Source: Acidobacteriota bacterium (GTDB lineage: Bacteria > Acidobacteriota > Blastocatellia > Pyrinomonadales > Pyrinomonadaceae). Taken from it: a DNA stretch of 5,464 nt. This document shows, in pieces, positions 1 to 5,464 of the stretch. Position 1 is the first letter of the stretch, and each line of letters begins with the position of its first letter. The notes beneath the pieces were generated by a model. The model was not told where the DNA came from. It searched no databases and saw only the letters and a program-made list of their open reading frames with translations. The stretch lies in contig JAKOSS010000386.1 in the NCBI GenBank assembly GCA_029777145.1, positions 1 through 5,464 of the forward strand. The letters are read 5' to 3'. The translations under genes were made by a program, and so were the position numbers.

Positions 1-2
1 AG

Positions 3-335
3 GGCGGGAACACGCGCCGGATGATCGACGATTTTTTCAACGCCTCGAACGTCAAACCCAACGTAATGATGGAGTTGTCGCGACAGACGGCGATCAACCG
101 CATGGTCGAGAACCAGATGGGGGTTGGGATCGCCGGTGCAAAATCTGTTGCGCGCGACGTGCGTGAAGGCCGGCTCGTGTCGTGGTACATCGAGGGCGCC
201 GAGATCAAATGGGAACTCGGGCTCGCGCGTCTGCGCGGCGGCTATTTTTCGCCGATCGCGAAGGAGTTCGTGAGGCTCTGCAAAGACAGTTTCAAAGAAC
301 GCGAGAAGGAACTCAAAGCGGCCGGAAAAAAGTGA
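3..335 (+). CDS. LysR-type transcriptional regulator, C-terminal fragment (5' end outside window)
   Basis: The reading frame is already open at the left edge (G-G-N-T-R-R before the first Met at 21), so the ATG at 21 is internal. About 110 residues are visible. They match the second half of a LysR substrate-binding (effector) domain: a T-R-R-M-I-D-D-F-F strand-helix start, then M-M-E-L-S-R-Q-T-A-I-N-R-M-V (the usual 'mEl.s.eai..mV' helix), G-V-G-I-A, E-G-R-L-V, and a C-terminal F-V-R-L-C helix with a charged K/E tail. The DNA-binding helix-turn-helix lies upstream and is not seen. Such proteins are cytoplasmic transcription factors responding to small ligands; the ligand cannot be read from this fragment. 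The gene ends at TGA 333-335, two bases before a dispersed repeat. The next gene is on the same strand, whereas many LysR targets are divergent, so its target is unknown. Confidence 0.85.
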   Translation, partial: GGNTRRMIDDFFNASNVKPNVMMELSRQTAINRMVENQMGVGIAGAKSVARDVREGRLVSWYIEGAEIKWELGLARLRGGYFSPIAKEFVRLCKDSFKEREKELKAAGKK

Positions 336-337
336 GT

Positions 338-368
338 GTCAGAACCGGGAGCGGTAGCGACCGGCAAA
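338..368 (+). repeat. Dispersed 27-nt repeat, copy 1 (forward), left arm of a 31-bp perfect inverted repeat
   Basis: The unit begins GTCAGAACCGGGAGCGG and ends GCGACCGG at 364. Positions 338-368 are the exact reverse complement of 505-535, with 136 bases between the arms. Transcripts crossing both arms could form a long stem. The copy starts two bases after the LysR-type stop codon, so it could act as a 3'-end structure for that mRNA, but no T-run follows. Translated shadow peptides of the V-R-T-G-S-G-S-D-R type suggest a family of intergenic repeats; that it recurs elsewhere in the genome is inference. Confidence 0.8.
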
Positions 369-425
369 CAAGCAATTTGAGATTGGAAAAGGCAACGCCC
401 GAAATCCGATCGGATCGATCCAACA

Positions 426-3128
426 ATGTTCAATATGAAGTCGAGTAGGTGCCGGGCGAATGTCTCGTTCCGGCTTGATCTGTGTGTTAACCATATGTTG
501 CGCCTTTGCCGGTCGCTACCGCTCCCGGTTCTGACTCGGATCACCCGGTCGCTGCCGCTCCCGGTTCTGACCGCGCACCTCGATGCTTACCGCCTGCCAT
601 CAGCGGTGATAGCTTTTTTACTTTTTACTTTTCCCTTTTTACTTTCAGAGGCGTCAGCCCAGGGACTGCCGGTCGCCGCGCCCCAGACGGTCGGGATGAA
701 CGCCTTGAAGCTCGCGACGATCGACGGCGTCATCGCGAAGGACATCGCAGACAAGAAGATGCCGGGCGCGGTCGTCATCATCGGCCACAAGGGCAAGATC
801 GTTTTCCGCAAGGCGTACGGGAATCGTTCGTTGGTTCCCGCGGTCGAGCCGATGACGGTCGACACGATCTTCGACGTCGCGAGTTTGACGAAGGTCGTCG
901 CGACGACGACGTCGATGATGAAACTTGTCGAAGAAGGGAAGCTCCGGTTGAATGACACCGTTGGCAAGTTCTTCCCCGAGATCCAGGACGAGAACGCCAA
1001 GCGGATCACGATCCTGCAGCTTTTAACCCATGTTTCCGGATACGCTCCCGACTTTGACCTCAGACAAAAATGGCAAGGTTCGAATGGAATGCTGGAGGCG
1101 CTCAAAAAGGAAAAACTCCGGACCGCGCCGGGAACGAAGTTCGTCTATTCCGACATCGGCTTTATCGTTCTCGGCGAGATCATCCAGAAGATCGCTTCTG
1201 TCCCCGAAGATCAGTTCACGAGGTCGGAGATCTTCGACGTTTTGAAGATGGCCGACAGCGGCTTTTTCAGATTTGATCCGAGCCGTTCTGATGCCGCACC
1301 CGTTAATTGCAGCCCGAAGACGGGAACCCCGGTATCGCAATCCCCGGTTTGCCGCGTCGCGCCCACCGAGAACATCCGCGGCCAAAACAGCTATCTTGGT
1401 GCGACGTTTGAAGGCGACGACAAGACGGGTAATCGGATTCTCCGCGGTCAGGTCCACGACCCGACGTCGTTCCGGATGAACGGCGTCGCGGGACACGCCG
1501 GATTGTTTTCGACCGCCGACGACCTCGCGCGTTTCTGCCAGATGCTGCTCAACGGCGGCGTGCTTGACGGCAAGCGAATTTTGTCAGCCCAGACGATCGA
1601 GAAGATGACCGCGCCGTATGTCGTTTCGGAATCGGGCGACGCACGCGGCCTCGGTTGGGACATGAACACGTCGTTCTCGTCGAACCGCGGCGAACTGTTC
1701 CCGCTCGGATCGTTCGGGCACACGGGATTCACCGGCACGAGCATCTGGATCGACCGCGTCTCGCAAACCTTCGTCGTATTTATGTCGAACCGCGTCCATC
1801 CGGACGGCAAAGGCGACGTCACGCCGACCCGCGCGCGCGTGGCGACGATCGCGGCCTCGGCGATCGAAGACACGCCCATCGAACAGTTCCGTCTCGCCGA
1901 AAGCATCTACCAGTCACAGGTCGCGCCGCAGATCGAACGCTTCAAGCAGCAGGCCGGTCGGACTCTCCAATCGCAAATCCCAAATCCCAAATCCCAAATG
2001 GTCCTCAACGGCATCGACGTCCTCGAGCGCGACGGATTCAAACAACTTGAAGGACTTCGGATCGGACTTGTGACGAACCAGACCGGACGCAATTTCGCCG
2101 GAAAGCCGACGATCGACGTCCTGTTCGCGGCGAAGAACGTGAAGCTCGTCGCGCTTTTTTCGCCCGAACACGGCATCCGCGGCGAACTCGATCAGGAGAC
2201 GATCAACGACGCGAAGGACGAAAAAACCGGACTTCCGGTCTATTCGCTTTATGGAGAATCGCGGCGGCCGAAACCCGAACAACTTAAAGATCTTGATGCG
2301 ATCGTTTACGACATTCAGGACATCGGCGCGCGGTTTTACACTTACACGGCGACGTTGAGGAACGTGTTGGAAGAGGCGGCGAAGGTCGGCAAACCGGTTT
2401 TCGTCCTCGACCGGCCGAACCCGATAAACGGAACGGACGTCGAGGGACCGCTCGCCGAGGAAGGCCAACTCTCGTTCATCGCGGCGCACACGATCCCTGT
2501 CCGCTACGGCCTGACGATCGGCGAACTCGGAATGATGATGAACGCCGAGCGCAAGATCGGGGCCGATGTTCGGGTCATCAAGATGGAGAACTGGTCGCGT
2601 TCGCAGTGGTTCGACGAAACCGGTCAGATCTGGATCAACCCGTCGCCGAATATGCGTTCGCTGACCGAAGCGACGCTTTATCCTGGGATCGGCCTTCTCG
2701 AAACGACAAATCTCTCGGTCGGCCGCGGCACCAACACGCCGTTCGAGGTCGTCGGCGCGCCGTGGATCGATCCGCAGAAACTCGCCACTTACCTGAACGG
2801 TCGCGATCTGCCGGGAATCCGGTTCATACCGATCAGATTCAAGCCAAAGGCGTCGGTTTTCAAGGACGAAGAATGCGGCGGCATCAACATCTTGATCGTC
2901 GACCGGAGTCGGTTCGATTCGGTGCGGATCGGCCTTGAAATCGCCGTCGCGCTGCGCAAACTCTACCCCTCGGATTGGCAGTCAGAGCGTTACGCGCGTT
3001 TGCTTGTAAATGATGCCGTGCTTGAACTTGTCAAGCGTGCGGATGACCCGGAAGCGATCGCGAAGTCGTGGCTTCCCGCACTCGACGATTTCCGCCGTCG
3101 TCGCGCACGGTATTTGCTTTACAAATAG
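426..3128 (+). CDS. Secreted fusion enzyme: AmiE-like serine hydrolase (beta-lactamase fold) + DUF1343/GH171 NamZ-like exo-N-acetylmuramidase
   Basis: This 900-codon frame (numbered from ATG 426) carries two enzymes. Residues 61-78 form a hydrophobic signal-peptide core ending S-E-A-S-A-Q, so export is likely. Residues ~85-485 are a class C beta-lactamase/esterase fold (PF00144): catalytic S-L-T-K at 153-156, Y-S-D at 241-243, G-V-A-G-H-A-G-L-F-S at 353-362 and H-T-G at 432-434 within G-H-T-G-F-T-G-T-S, a signature like that of AmiE-type muropeptide amidases. Residues ~527-900 are a complete DUF1343/GH171 domain: L-V-T-N-Q-T-G (548-554), F-S-P-E-H-G-I-R-G (578-586), Y-D-I-Q-D-I-G-A-R-F-Y-T-Y (628-640), D-R-P-N-P-I-N-G (662-669), P-S-P-N-M (739-743), G-R-G-T-N-T-P-F-E (766-774) and the usual R-Y-L-L-Y end. 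The linker (~500-526) is repeat-encoded. The start is uncertain: ATG 426, ATG 435, ATG 495 and GTG 606 all lack a good Shine-Dalgarno, and 426-600 has atypical, repeat-derived codons, so 426 is the outer limit. Fold assignment is strong; PG-recycling chemistry is inferred from family knowledge. Confidence 0.9.
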   Translation: MFNMKSSRCRANVSFRLDLCVNHMLRLCRSLPLPVLTRITRSLPLPVLTAHLDAYRLPSAVIAFLLFTFPFLLSEASAQGLPVAAPQTVGMNALKLATIDGVIAKDIADKKMPGAVVIIGHKGKIVFRKAYGNRSLVPAVEPMTVDTIFDVASLTKVVATTTSMMKLVEEGKLRLNDTVGKFFPEIQDENAKRITILQLLTHVSGYAPDFDLRQKWQGSNGMLEALKKEKLRTAPGTKFVYSDIGFIVLGEIIQKIASVPEDQFTRSEIFDVLKMADSGFFRFDPSRSDAAPVNCSPKTGTPVSQSPVCRVAPTENIRGQNSYLGATFEGDDKTGNRILRGQVHDPTSFRMNGVAGHAGLFSTADDLARFCQMLLNGGVLDGKRILSAQTIEKMTAPYVVSESGDARGLGWDMNTSFSSNRGELFPLGSFGHTGFTGTSIWIDRVSQTFVVFMSNRVHPDGKGDVTPTRARVATIAASAIEDTPIEQFRLAESIYQSQVAPQIERFKQQAGRTLQSQIPNPKSQMVLNGIDVLERDGFKQLEGLRIGLVTNQTGRNFAGKPTIDVLFAAKNVKLVALFSPEHGIRGELDQETINDAKDEKTGLPVYSLYGESRRPKPEQLKDLDAIVYDIQDIGARFYTYTATLRNVLEEAAKVGKPVFVLDRPNPINGTDVEGPLAEEGQLSFIAAHTIPVRYGLTIGELGMMMNAERKIGADVRVIKMENWSRSQWFDETGQIWINPSPNMRSLTEATLYPGIGLLETTNLSVGRGTNTPFEVVGAPWIDPQKLATYLNGRDLPGIRFIPIRFKPKASVFKDEECGGINILIVDRSRFDSVRIGLEIAVALRKLYPSDWQSERYARLLVNDAVLELVKRADDPEAIAKSWLPALDDFRRRRARYLLYK
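505..535 (-). repeat. Dispersed 27-nt repeat, copy 2 (inverted), right arm of the 31-bp inverted repeat
   Basis: The 27-nt unit occupies 509-535 in reverse orientation, and four further bases (505-508) extend its perfect complementarity to copy 1 at 338-368. If translation of the next gene starts at 426 or 495, this copy is read as R-S-L-P-L-P-V-L-T, a proline/leucine-rich peptide with no resemblance to the enzyme family. This argues that the copy is non-coding or a later addition to the frame. Confidence 0.8.
545..571 (-). repeat. Dispersed 27-nt repeat, copy 3 (inverted), one mismatch
   Basis: Same orientation as copy 2 and exactly 36 bases downstream of it (509 to 545). It differs only at 554 (G for A). 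The nine bases between the two copies (TCGGATCAC) complete a 36-nt period, a multiple of three, so in the long frame both copies read as the same nonapeptide R-S-L-P-L-P-V-L-T. Confidence 0.8.
613..645 (+). repeat. Degenerate heptamer (CTTTTTA-like) tract within the signal-peptide coding region
   Basis: The tract is almost pure C/T with regularly placed A: CTTTTTTA, CTTTTTA, CTTTTCC, CTTTTTA, CTTT. It stands out sharply from the GC-rich surroundings. In the long frame it encodes the hydrophobic core A-F-L-L-F-T-F-P-F-L-L-S of the putative signal peptide, followed by E-A-S-A-Q as a plausible cleavage region. It may be a low-complexity repeat of the short-tandem heptamer kind that was recruited as a secretion signal. 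Confidence 0.65.
1974..1999 (+). repeat. Short tandem heptamer repeat (CAAATCC, 3.7 copies) encoding the interdomain linker
   Basis: Three exact CAAATCC units at 1974-1980, 1981-1987 and 1988-1994 are followed by a partial CAAAT at 1995-1999. The tract lies inside the fusion gene and reads as S-Q-I-P-N-P-K-S-Q-M, just before the first conserved strand of the GH171 domain (N-G-I-D-V-L). The last unit runs into an in-frame ATG at 1998. The unit length is seven, so any gain or loss of one copy shifts the frame. Confidence 0.85.
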
Positions 3129-3206
3129 TGTCAATCGGTTTATAACCGAAGCTAGTTTACGGCAAACTTCTGTAAGTACAGCAATACTTAGCAATTGCGG
3201 ATGTTT

Positions 3207-3230
3207 TGGAAATTGTCGGAGATATTTCCA
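3207..3230. promoter_or_regulatory. Inverted repeat TGGAAAT-N10-ATTTCCA upstream of receptor gene, possible operator
   Basis: Seven-base perfect arms (3207-3213 and 3224-3230) are separated by ten bases, the geometry of a dimeric regulator site. A near-palindrome GGAGATATTTCC (3218-3229) overlaps the right arm, and a related GGAGATTTTTCC recurs 25 bases on at 3243-3254. The cluster sits just upstream of and overlapping the promoter candidate. No regulator can be named; AT-rich sequence produces such arms by chance fairly often. Confidence 0.3.
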
Positions 3231-3240
3231 TAACGAAAAT

Positions 3241-3269
3241 TTGGAGATTTTTCCGAAAACCAAAATAAT
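3241..3269 (+). promoter_or_regulatory. Candidate sigma-70-type promoter for the receptor gene
   Basis: TTGGAG at 3241-3246 (three of six bases of TTGACA) and AATAAT at 3264-3269 (five of six of TATAAT) are separated by exactly 17 bases. A transcript starting about seven bases downstream would have a roughly 50-nt leader before the ATG at 3327. A second, weaker pair (TTGGAA 3206, CATAAC 3229, also 17 apart) lies just upstream. Placement is by consensus only. Confidence 0.35.
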
Positions 3270-3310
3270 CTTGATAGCTTACCCGCTAGTTTTCGATAGA
3301 AATTCTTGAA

Positions 3311-3320
3311 GAGGAAAGGA
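3311..3320 (+). promoter_or_regulatory. Ribosome binding site of the receptor gene
   Basis: GAGGAAAGGA is a purine-rich Shine-Dalgarno stretch containing GAGG and AGGA. It ends six bases before ATG 3327. It fixes the start of the receptor gene and contrasts with the fusion gene upstream, where no candidate start has such a site. Confidence 0.75.
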
Positions 3321-3326
3321 AAAAAT

Positions 3327-5464
3327 ATGACAAGGCGAATTTTCTCGACTCTGATCGTTGCCGCGGCGATGGTCTTGAGTTTCAGCATCTCAAGCTTTGC
3401 GCAGGAGGTCACCGGTACGATCGTCGGAACGGTGCGTGACGCGAACGGCGCGGCCGTCGCGGGCGCGACCGTGACGATCGGCGATGCGCAGAAGAACAAC
3501 ATTTCGGTTCGCAGTTTGACGACGAACGCAAACGGCGAATTTTCTGCCCCCAACCTTCAGCCGGGCATGTATCAGATCTCGGTCGAAGCGCCCAATTTTA
3601 AGAAAACGGTCAAGACCGGTATCAAGCTCGACGTCGGTCAGCGCAATACCGTCGACGTCTCGCTCGAGGCCGGTCGGATCGACGAGGTCGTGACGGTCGA
3701 GGCCGACCCGGTTCAGGTCGATCTCGTGTCGGCGACCAGCGGTACCGTCATCAACGGCGACCAGGTTCGCGAGCTTTCGGTCAACAACCGTAACTTTACG
3801 CAGCTCGTGACACTCGCGCCGGGCGTCACCAACGACCTTTCCGATCAGGTTTACGTCGGAACCGTCAACCCTGACGGCCAGGCGAACACCGTGCAGATCG
3901 CCGTCAACGGCGCGCGCTCGAGCCAGAACACGTTCACCGTCGACGGCGCGGACGTTACCGACCGCGGTTCGAACCTGACGATCCAGGCTTATCCGAGCGT
4001 CGATTCGATCGGCGAATTCAGGGTTCTCCGCTCGCTTTATCCGGCTGAGTCAGGACGCAGCGGCGGCGGCCAGGTCAACGTCGTCACGCGTTCCGGCGGA
4101 AAGCGGTTCAGCGGCACCTTCTATGAGTTTGTCCGCAACGAGAAATTCAACGCCAACGATTACTTCACGAACCAGACTGCTTCGGCCGGCCGCGATACCG
4201 ACGGAACGGCGCTGCGCCGTCCCTTCCGCTACAACAACTTCGGTTGGACGATCGGCGGTCCGCTTGTTTTCCTGCGCTACGGCGAACGCGATCCGAAAGA
4301 CAGCATGTTCAGCAAATCGGATCGGACGTTCTTCTTCTTCTCGCAGGAATGGCGCAAGGACTTGCGTTACCCGACGCTCAACTCGACAGTGCCGAGCGCG
4401 CAGCTGAGACAGGGTGTGTTCCCGGTTGATATCTGTTTGCAGGCGTCGAACAACACGACCTGTACGTCAGTCCTGCCGGCGGGAAGCGCGATCACGATCA
4501 ATCCGATCTCGCAGCAGTACATCAACTATATTTACAGCCAGCTTCCGTTGCCGACGAACGCCGCGACGTACGCGCTGTCGTTCCCGACATTCAACAAGGC
4601 GAACTTCCGTCAGGAAGTGATCAAGGTCGATCACAGCTTCAGCGATCAGGTCTCGATGTACTATCGTTTCCAGAACGACAAGATCCCGACGCTCGATGCG
4701 AACTCGCTGTTCTCGAGCGGTTCCGGTCTGCCGGGCGTTTCGACGACCGAGACCGACTCGCCCGGAAAGACGCATACCGGTCAGCTGACCTATGCGGCGA
4801 GCCCGAAACTTATCTTTGAGGGACGCTTTACCTTTGGTTACGGCGCGATCCTGAGCAAGAACGTCGGACTGCTGGCGCTCGACAATTCGCCGATCACGCC
4901 GCCGCTTCCGTACACGAACTCGCGTGACCGCGTCCCGACGATCAGCGGAAACGGATTCAGTGCTCTTCAGGGCTTCGGTCCGTACGACAACTTCTCATGG
5001 AAGTCGAACCTGACGGGAAGCGTCACTTGGATCATGGGCAGCCACACGATGAAATTCGGTGCTGTCTATTCGAAGTACAGAAAGAATGAAAATGCCCTCG
5101 CCGGAAACAACGAAGGCATCTTCAGCGGCTTCAACACGCCGGGCGCGACTGCCCGCGTCAACGCGCCGGGCGTCACCGGAACGACCAACAACAACCTGCA
5201 GCTTTGGGCGAACTTCCTGCTCGGAACCAACGTCTCGCTGACGCAGGCCAGTTTCGATTACACCGCCGACCTGCGGCAGAAGGCCTTCGAAGGGTTTGCC
5301 CAGGACGAATGGCGTGCCCGCCGCAATCTGACGATCTATTACGGTGTCCGCTACTCGTTCTTCGGCTCGCCGTGGGACAAGAACGGACGGCTGAGCAACT
5401 TTGCACCCGACCTTTGGAGCGCGGCAGCGGCCCCGCTCGTTACGGGTGCCGGCGCTCGCGTCGC
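3327..5464 (+). CDS. TonB-dependent outer-membrane receptor with N-terminal carboxypeptidase-regulatory-like domain (3' end outside window)
   Basis: The frame is open from ATG 3327 to the window edge, giving 712 codons with no stop. Residues 1-25 are a classic Sec signal peptide: M-T-R-R n-region, hydrophobic core, cleavage after S-F-A before Q-E-V. Residues ~28-114 are a CarboxypepD_reg beta-sandwich (G-T-V-R-D-A-N-G-A-A-V-A-G-A-T-V, then N-G-E-F-S-A-P-N-L-Q-P-G-M-Y). Residues ~120-256 are the plug: V-N-N-R-N-F-T-Q-L-V-T-L-A-P-G-V at 152-167, V-N-G-A-R-S-S-Q-N-T-F-T-V-D-G at 193-207, and G-G-G-Q-V-N-V-V-T-R-S-G-G at 246-258. The beta-barrel begins near 261 (S-G-T-F-Y-E-F-V-R-N) and continues with alternating aromatic strands, including F-F-F-F-S-Q-E-W-R at 335-343 and F-A-Q-D-E-W at 657-662. 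This Oar-like type, usually about 1000-1200 residues, is abundant in acidobacteria. It sits in the outer membrane and takes up or binds large ligands using TonB energy. The substrate is unknown, and no clear TonB box was found. It has its own leader and ribosome binding site. Confidence 0.92.
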   Translation, partial: MTRRIFSTLIVAAAMVLSFSISSFAQEVTGTIVGTVRDANGAAVAGATVTIGDAQKNNISVRSLTTNANGEFSAPNLQPGMYQISVEAPNFKKTVKTGIKLDVGQRNTVDVSLEAGRIDEVVTVEADPVQVDLVSATSGTVINGDQVRELSVNNRNFTQLVTLAPGVTNDLSDQVYVGTVNPDGQANTVQIAVNGARSSQNTFTVDGADVTDRGSNLTIQAYPSVDSIGEFRVLRSLYPAESGRSGGGQVNVVTRSGGKRFSGTFYEFVRNEKFNANDYFTNQTASAGRDTDGTALRRPFRYNNFGWTIGGPLVFLRYGERDPKDSMFSKSDRTFFFFSQEWRKDLRYPTLNSTVPSAQLRQGVFPVDICLQASNNTTCTSVLPAGSAITINPISQQYINYIYSQLPLPTNAATYALSFPTFNKANFRQEVIKVDHSFSDQVSMYYRFQNDKIPTLDANSLFSSGSGLPGVSTTETDSPGKTHTGQLTYAASPKLIFEGRFTFGYGAILSKNVGLLALDNSPITPPLPYTNSRDRVPTISGNGFSALQGFGPYDNFSWKSNLTGSVTWIMGSHTMKFGAVYSKYRKNENALAGNNEGIFSGFNTPGATARVNAPGVTGTTNNNLQLWANFLLGTNVSLTQASFDYTADLRQKAFEGFAQDEWRARRNLTIYYGVRYSFFGSPWDKNGRLSNFAPDLWSAAAAPLVTGAGARV

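Larger units (their letters stand above)
3129..3326. other. AT-rich intergenic region between fusion enzyme and receptor gene
   Basis: These 198 bases are clearly richer in A/T than the genes on either side. Just after the stop lies a small hairpin (TCGGTT 3135-3140, loop TAT, AACCGA 3144-3149) without a following T-run. An inverted repeat lies at 3207-3230 and a related GGAGAT-N-TTTCC element recurs at 3243-3254. A promoter candidate and a ribosome binding site precede the receptor gene. No tRNA, convincing small RNA or small gene was seen; frames that cross the region are shadows running in from the flanking genes. Confidence 0.6.

Noticed and set aside
338..571. CRISPR array
   Set aside because: There are only three units, in mixed orientation, with one spacing of nine bases and another of over 140. 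There are no spacer-like segments of regular length and no cas genes.
1914..2489. A 191-codon - strand open frame opposite the linker and GH171 domain
   Set aside because: It is a GC-rich antisense shadow of conserved coding sequence. Its I-W-D-L-R/G-F-G stretch is merely the complement of the CAAATCC heptamer tract.
1998..3128. Separate muramidase gene starting at ATG 1998 instead of a fusion
   Set aside because: The frame is continuous with the upstream hydrolase with no stop, and there is no Shine-Dalgarno before 1998, only the CAAATCC repeat. Internal initiation remains possible but is not supported.
3135..3149. Hairpin TCGGTT-TAT-AACCGA just after the fusion gene as a Rho-independent terminator
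   Set aside because: The stem has only six base pairs with a three-base loop and no T-run follows. It may be incidental.
3010..3309. A 99-codon + strand open frame crossing the end of the fusion gene and the intergenic region
   Set aside because: Its first third is an out-of-frame reading of the conserved GH171 C-terminus, it has no ribosome binding site, and the rest is AT-rich intergenic sequence with no recognisable fold.
3188..3553. A 121-codon - strand open frame over the receptor leader and signal peptide
   Set aside because: It is antisense to the well-supported receptor start and includes the complement of its ribosome binding site and signal peptide. Its sequence matches no family I recognise.
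4123..4620. Arg/Ser-rich + strand open frames within the receptor gene
   Set aside because: They are out-of-frame readings of the receptor barrel, with composition typical of shifted GC-rich codons and no start signals.

Overview
The window has about 57% GC by eye and reads entirely on the + strand. It carries the 3' end of a LysR-type regulator gene, one complete very long gene for a secreted two-domain enzyme, and the 5' two thirds of a TonB-dependent outer-membrane receptor gene. Three things point to a Gram-negative bacterium, most likely an acidobacterium of the Blastocatellia/Pyrinomonadales type: the receptor style (CarboxypepD_reg domain, plug, and the acidobacterial-looking N-V-V-T-R-S-G-G stretch followed by E-F-V-R-N-E-K-F-N), the codon usage, and copies of a short dispersed repeat. 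This placement is inference from pattern memory, not from a search.

Layout. Positions 3-335 hold the C-terminal effector-domain end of the LysR-type protein. Positions 336-605 are a repeat-rich zone with three copies of one 27-nt unit (one forward, two inverted), followed by a CTTTTTA-like heptamer tract at 613-645. Positions 426-3128 (outer limit; the true start is uncertain) encode a serine beta-lactamase-fold hydrolase fused to a DUF1343/GH171 domain. A second, CAAATCC heptamer tract at 1974-1999 encodes the linker between the two domains. Positions 3129-3326 are an AT-rich intergenic region with inverted and direct repeats, a promoter candidate and a clear ribosome binding site. Positions 3327-5464 are the receptor gene, open to the window edge.

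How it may fit together. In Bacillus subtilis, AmiE (a beta-lactamase-fold MurNAc-L-Ala amidase) and NamZ (GH171 exo-beta-N-acetylmuramidase) are separate secreted enzymes of the cell-wall recycling operon. Here both folds lie in one exported polypeptide, which would strip peptides and release MurNAc in the periplasm or outside the cell. The downstream TonB-dependent receptor might import products, but nothing in the sequence shows its substrate. The most unusual aspect is that low-complexity and dispersed repeats contribute to three parts of the fusion reading frame: the extreme N-terminus, the signal-peptide core and the interdomain linker. The heptamer unit is not a multiple of three.
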